A stretch of 42,224 nt of DNA, taken from NCBI GenBank assembly GCA_903892415.1, contig CAITIQ010000016.1, positions 1-42,224 of the forward strand. The letters run 5' to 3'. The notes beneath the pieces are model-generated. The model was not told where the DNA came from and searched no databases. It saw nothing but the letters and a program-made list of their open reading frames with translations. The stretch is from an uncultured delta proteobacterium (GTDB lineage: Bacteria; Myxococcota_A; Polyangia; Polyangiales; Polyangiaceae). Both the position numbers and the translations under genes were made by a program. Shown piece after piece: positions 41,410 through 42,224 of the stretch (its first letter is position 1; the number at the start of each line of letters is the position of its first letter).

Positions 41410-42198
41410 TCAAACAGCCCAGTGCCCCGGCGGCGCCACCCGCAGGGACAAGCAGGAGAGCGCCCCGTCGCCGGCGTGGATCTGCGAGAGCTCCAGCGCG
41501 ATGGGCCGAAGACCCCGGCTCGCCAAGAGCTCGGCGGTGCGTGGGGCCGCAGCCGAGACCAGCACGCGGCCTCCGAGCGCGAGGACATTGGCGCCTGCAG
41601 GCTCGGATACCTTGAGCACCTCGACCGCCAGCACGGGGAGATCTCCGAGGCGAAACGCGCCCTCAAACACGAGCAAGGTGCTCGCGTCGGCCAAGGAGCA
41701 CGCCGACTTCAGATGCAGGCCGGCGCGGAGTTCGACGGCGTGGGTCGAGAGGCCGAGCTCGCTGGCGAAGCCCCGCAGGGCGTCGATGCCCTCACGGTTG
41801 GTGCGCTGGGAAAGGCCTACGAGCAGCGCGTCCCCGACGCGCAGCACATCGCCGCCGTCGAGTTGTGCCGGAGGCTGCATGTCGACCACCTCCAAGCGCG
41901 TCGCGAGCGCGGCTCGCACCGAGCTCGTCTCACCACGCCGAGACGGAGCACCGGGTCGGGTGATGAGCGCTCGATCTCCCACGATCACCGCCGTGTCCTC
42001 GACGAACATCGCGTCCGGCAGCTCGTCCTCGGGCAAGAGCGTTACGAGCTCCACGCCCGCGTCACGCAACGCTTGCACGTAGCCTGCGTGCTGCGCGCGC
42101 GCCTCGTCGACGTCGATGGGCGCCGCATCGCTGCGCAGACACGACGCGTAGCTCGCTGAGGGAGGGCGAACGAACGCGACGGCGGGTGTGACGAGCAT
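41410..42198 (-). CDS. ddaH: Dimethylarginine dimethylaminohydrolase (dimethylargininase)
   Basis: A 262-aa amidinotransferase-fold enzyme that hydrolyses N-omega-methylated arginines to citrulline and methylamines. Motifs are DAMFVEDTAVIVGDRALITR, the substrate-binding LDGGDVLRVG, GLHLKSACSL with the catalytic histidine, and ALSCLSLRV with the catalytic cysteine near residue 249. Length is normal for DDAH. A related function such as arginine deiminase-type hydrolysis cannot be excluded from sequence alone. The gene is convergent with the SMI1-like gene across 59 bp, and its ATG at 42198 lies 26 bp from the window end, so upstream context is missing. Confidence 0.88.
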   Translation of the reverse strand: MLVTPAVAFVRPPSASYASCLRSDAAPIDVDEARAQHAGYVQALRDAGVELVTLLPEDELPDAMFVEDTAVIVGDRALITRPGAPSRRGETSSVRAALATRLEVVDMQPPAQLDGGDVLRVGDALLVGLSQRTNREGIDALRGFASELGLSTHAVELRAGLHLKSACSLADASTLLVFEGAFRLGDLPVLAVEVLKVSEPAGANVLALGGRVLVSAAAPRTAELLASRGLRPIALELSQIHAGDGALSCLSLRVAPPGHWAV

Positions 42199-42224
42199 GG
42201 GTGAGATATCGCACGCGTCGCGAC

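Overview
The window looks like chromosomal DNA from a high-GC Gram-negative bacterium, most likely a myxobacterium-like member of the Myxococcota (Polyangia side). This is inference from content: a eukaryote-like Ser/Thr kinase, a PP2C phosphatase and an FHA protein close together, several lipoproteins with Gly/Ala/Ser-rich linkers, an outer-membrane beta-barrel candidate, and heavy G/C third-position bias. No rRNA, tRNA, CRISPR array, integrase or transposase was seen.

Layout. 1-219: palindromic repeat DNA. 220-1170 (-): heme A synthase. 1257-4036 (+): larB-larC for the nickel-pincer cofactor, with a very unusual LarC N-terminus. 4156-12712 (-): a co-directional block of outer-membrane protein, zinc-ribbon/FHA protein, PP2C phosphatase, fused peptide-type ABC permease, thioredoxin-rhodanese and argS, most members overlapping or tightly spaced. 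12835-13218 (+): small acidic protein. 13330-15477 (-): kinase-like protein whose DFG motif reads GFG. 15612-19422 (+): MarR regulator followed by a BKACE, crotonase and acyl-CoA carboxyltransferase operon. 19584-21104 (+): a small conserved-looking protein and an envelope protein. 21123-24355 (-): a secreted protein and a helical-repeat protein.

24497-29033 (+) is the most striking block: an ABC ATPase, a substrate-binding-domain/permease fusion, egtB and egtD, so an osmoprotectant-type transporter is built into an ergothioneine biosynthesis operon. 29051-31706 (-): a lipoprotein, metA and metY. 31730-34270 (+): aspartate kinase-homoserine dehydrogenase. The last three enzymes form an O-acetylhomoserine route from aspartate to homocysteine, with only 23 bp between the divergent metY and thrA starts.

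34335-36108 (-): a lipoprotein gene that appears frameshifted into two frames. 36150-39301 (-): a lipoprotein and a CHASE4/HAMP/Hpt/HATPase sensor kinase. 39466-40083 (+): a lipoprotein. 40204-41350 (+): a SMI1/KNR4-like gene interrupted by a copy of the palindromic repeat and by a frameshift. 41410-42198 (-): dimethylargininase.

A dispersed palindromic element (13-bp arms AATGACTCGTGCC / GGCACGAGTCATT, a GGCC-GAA-GGCC inner hairpin and outer CCGCC-GAA-GGCGG hairpins) occurs near 1-213 and at 40296-40393, with a related fragment at 12622-12690. It touches gene ends, the 5' end of one gene and the interior of another, so it seems to be an active or recently active small mobile repeat.
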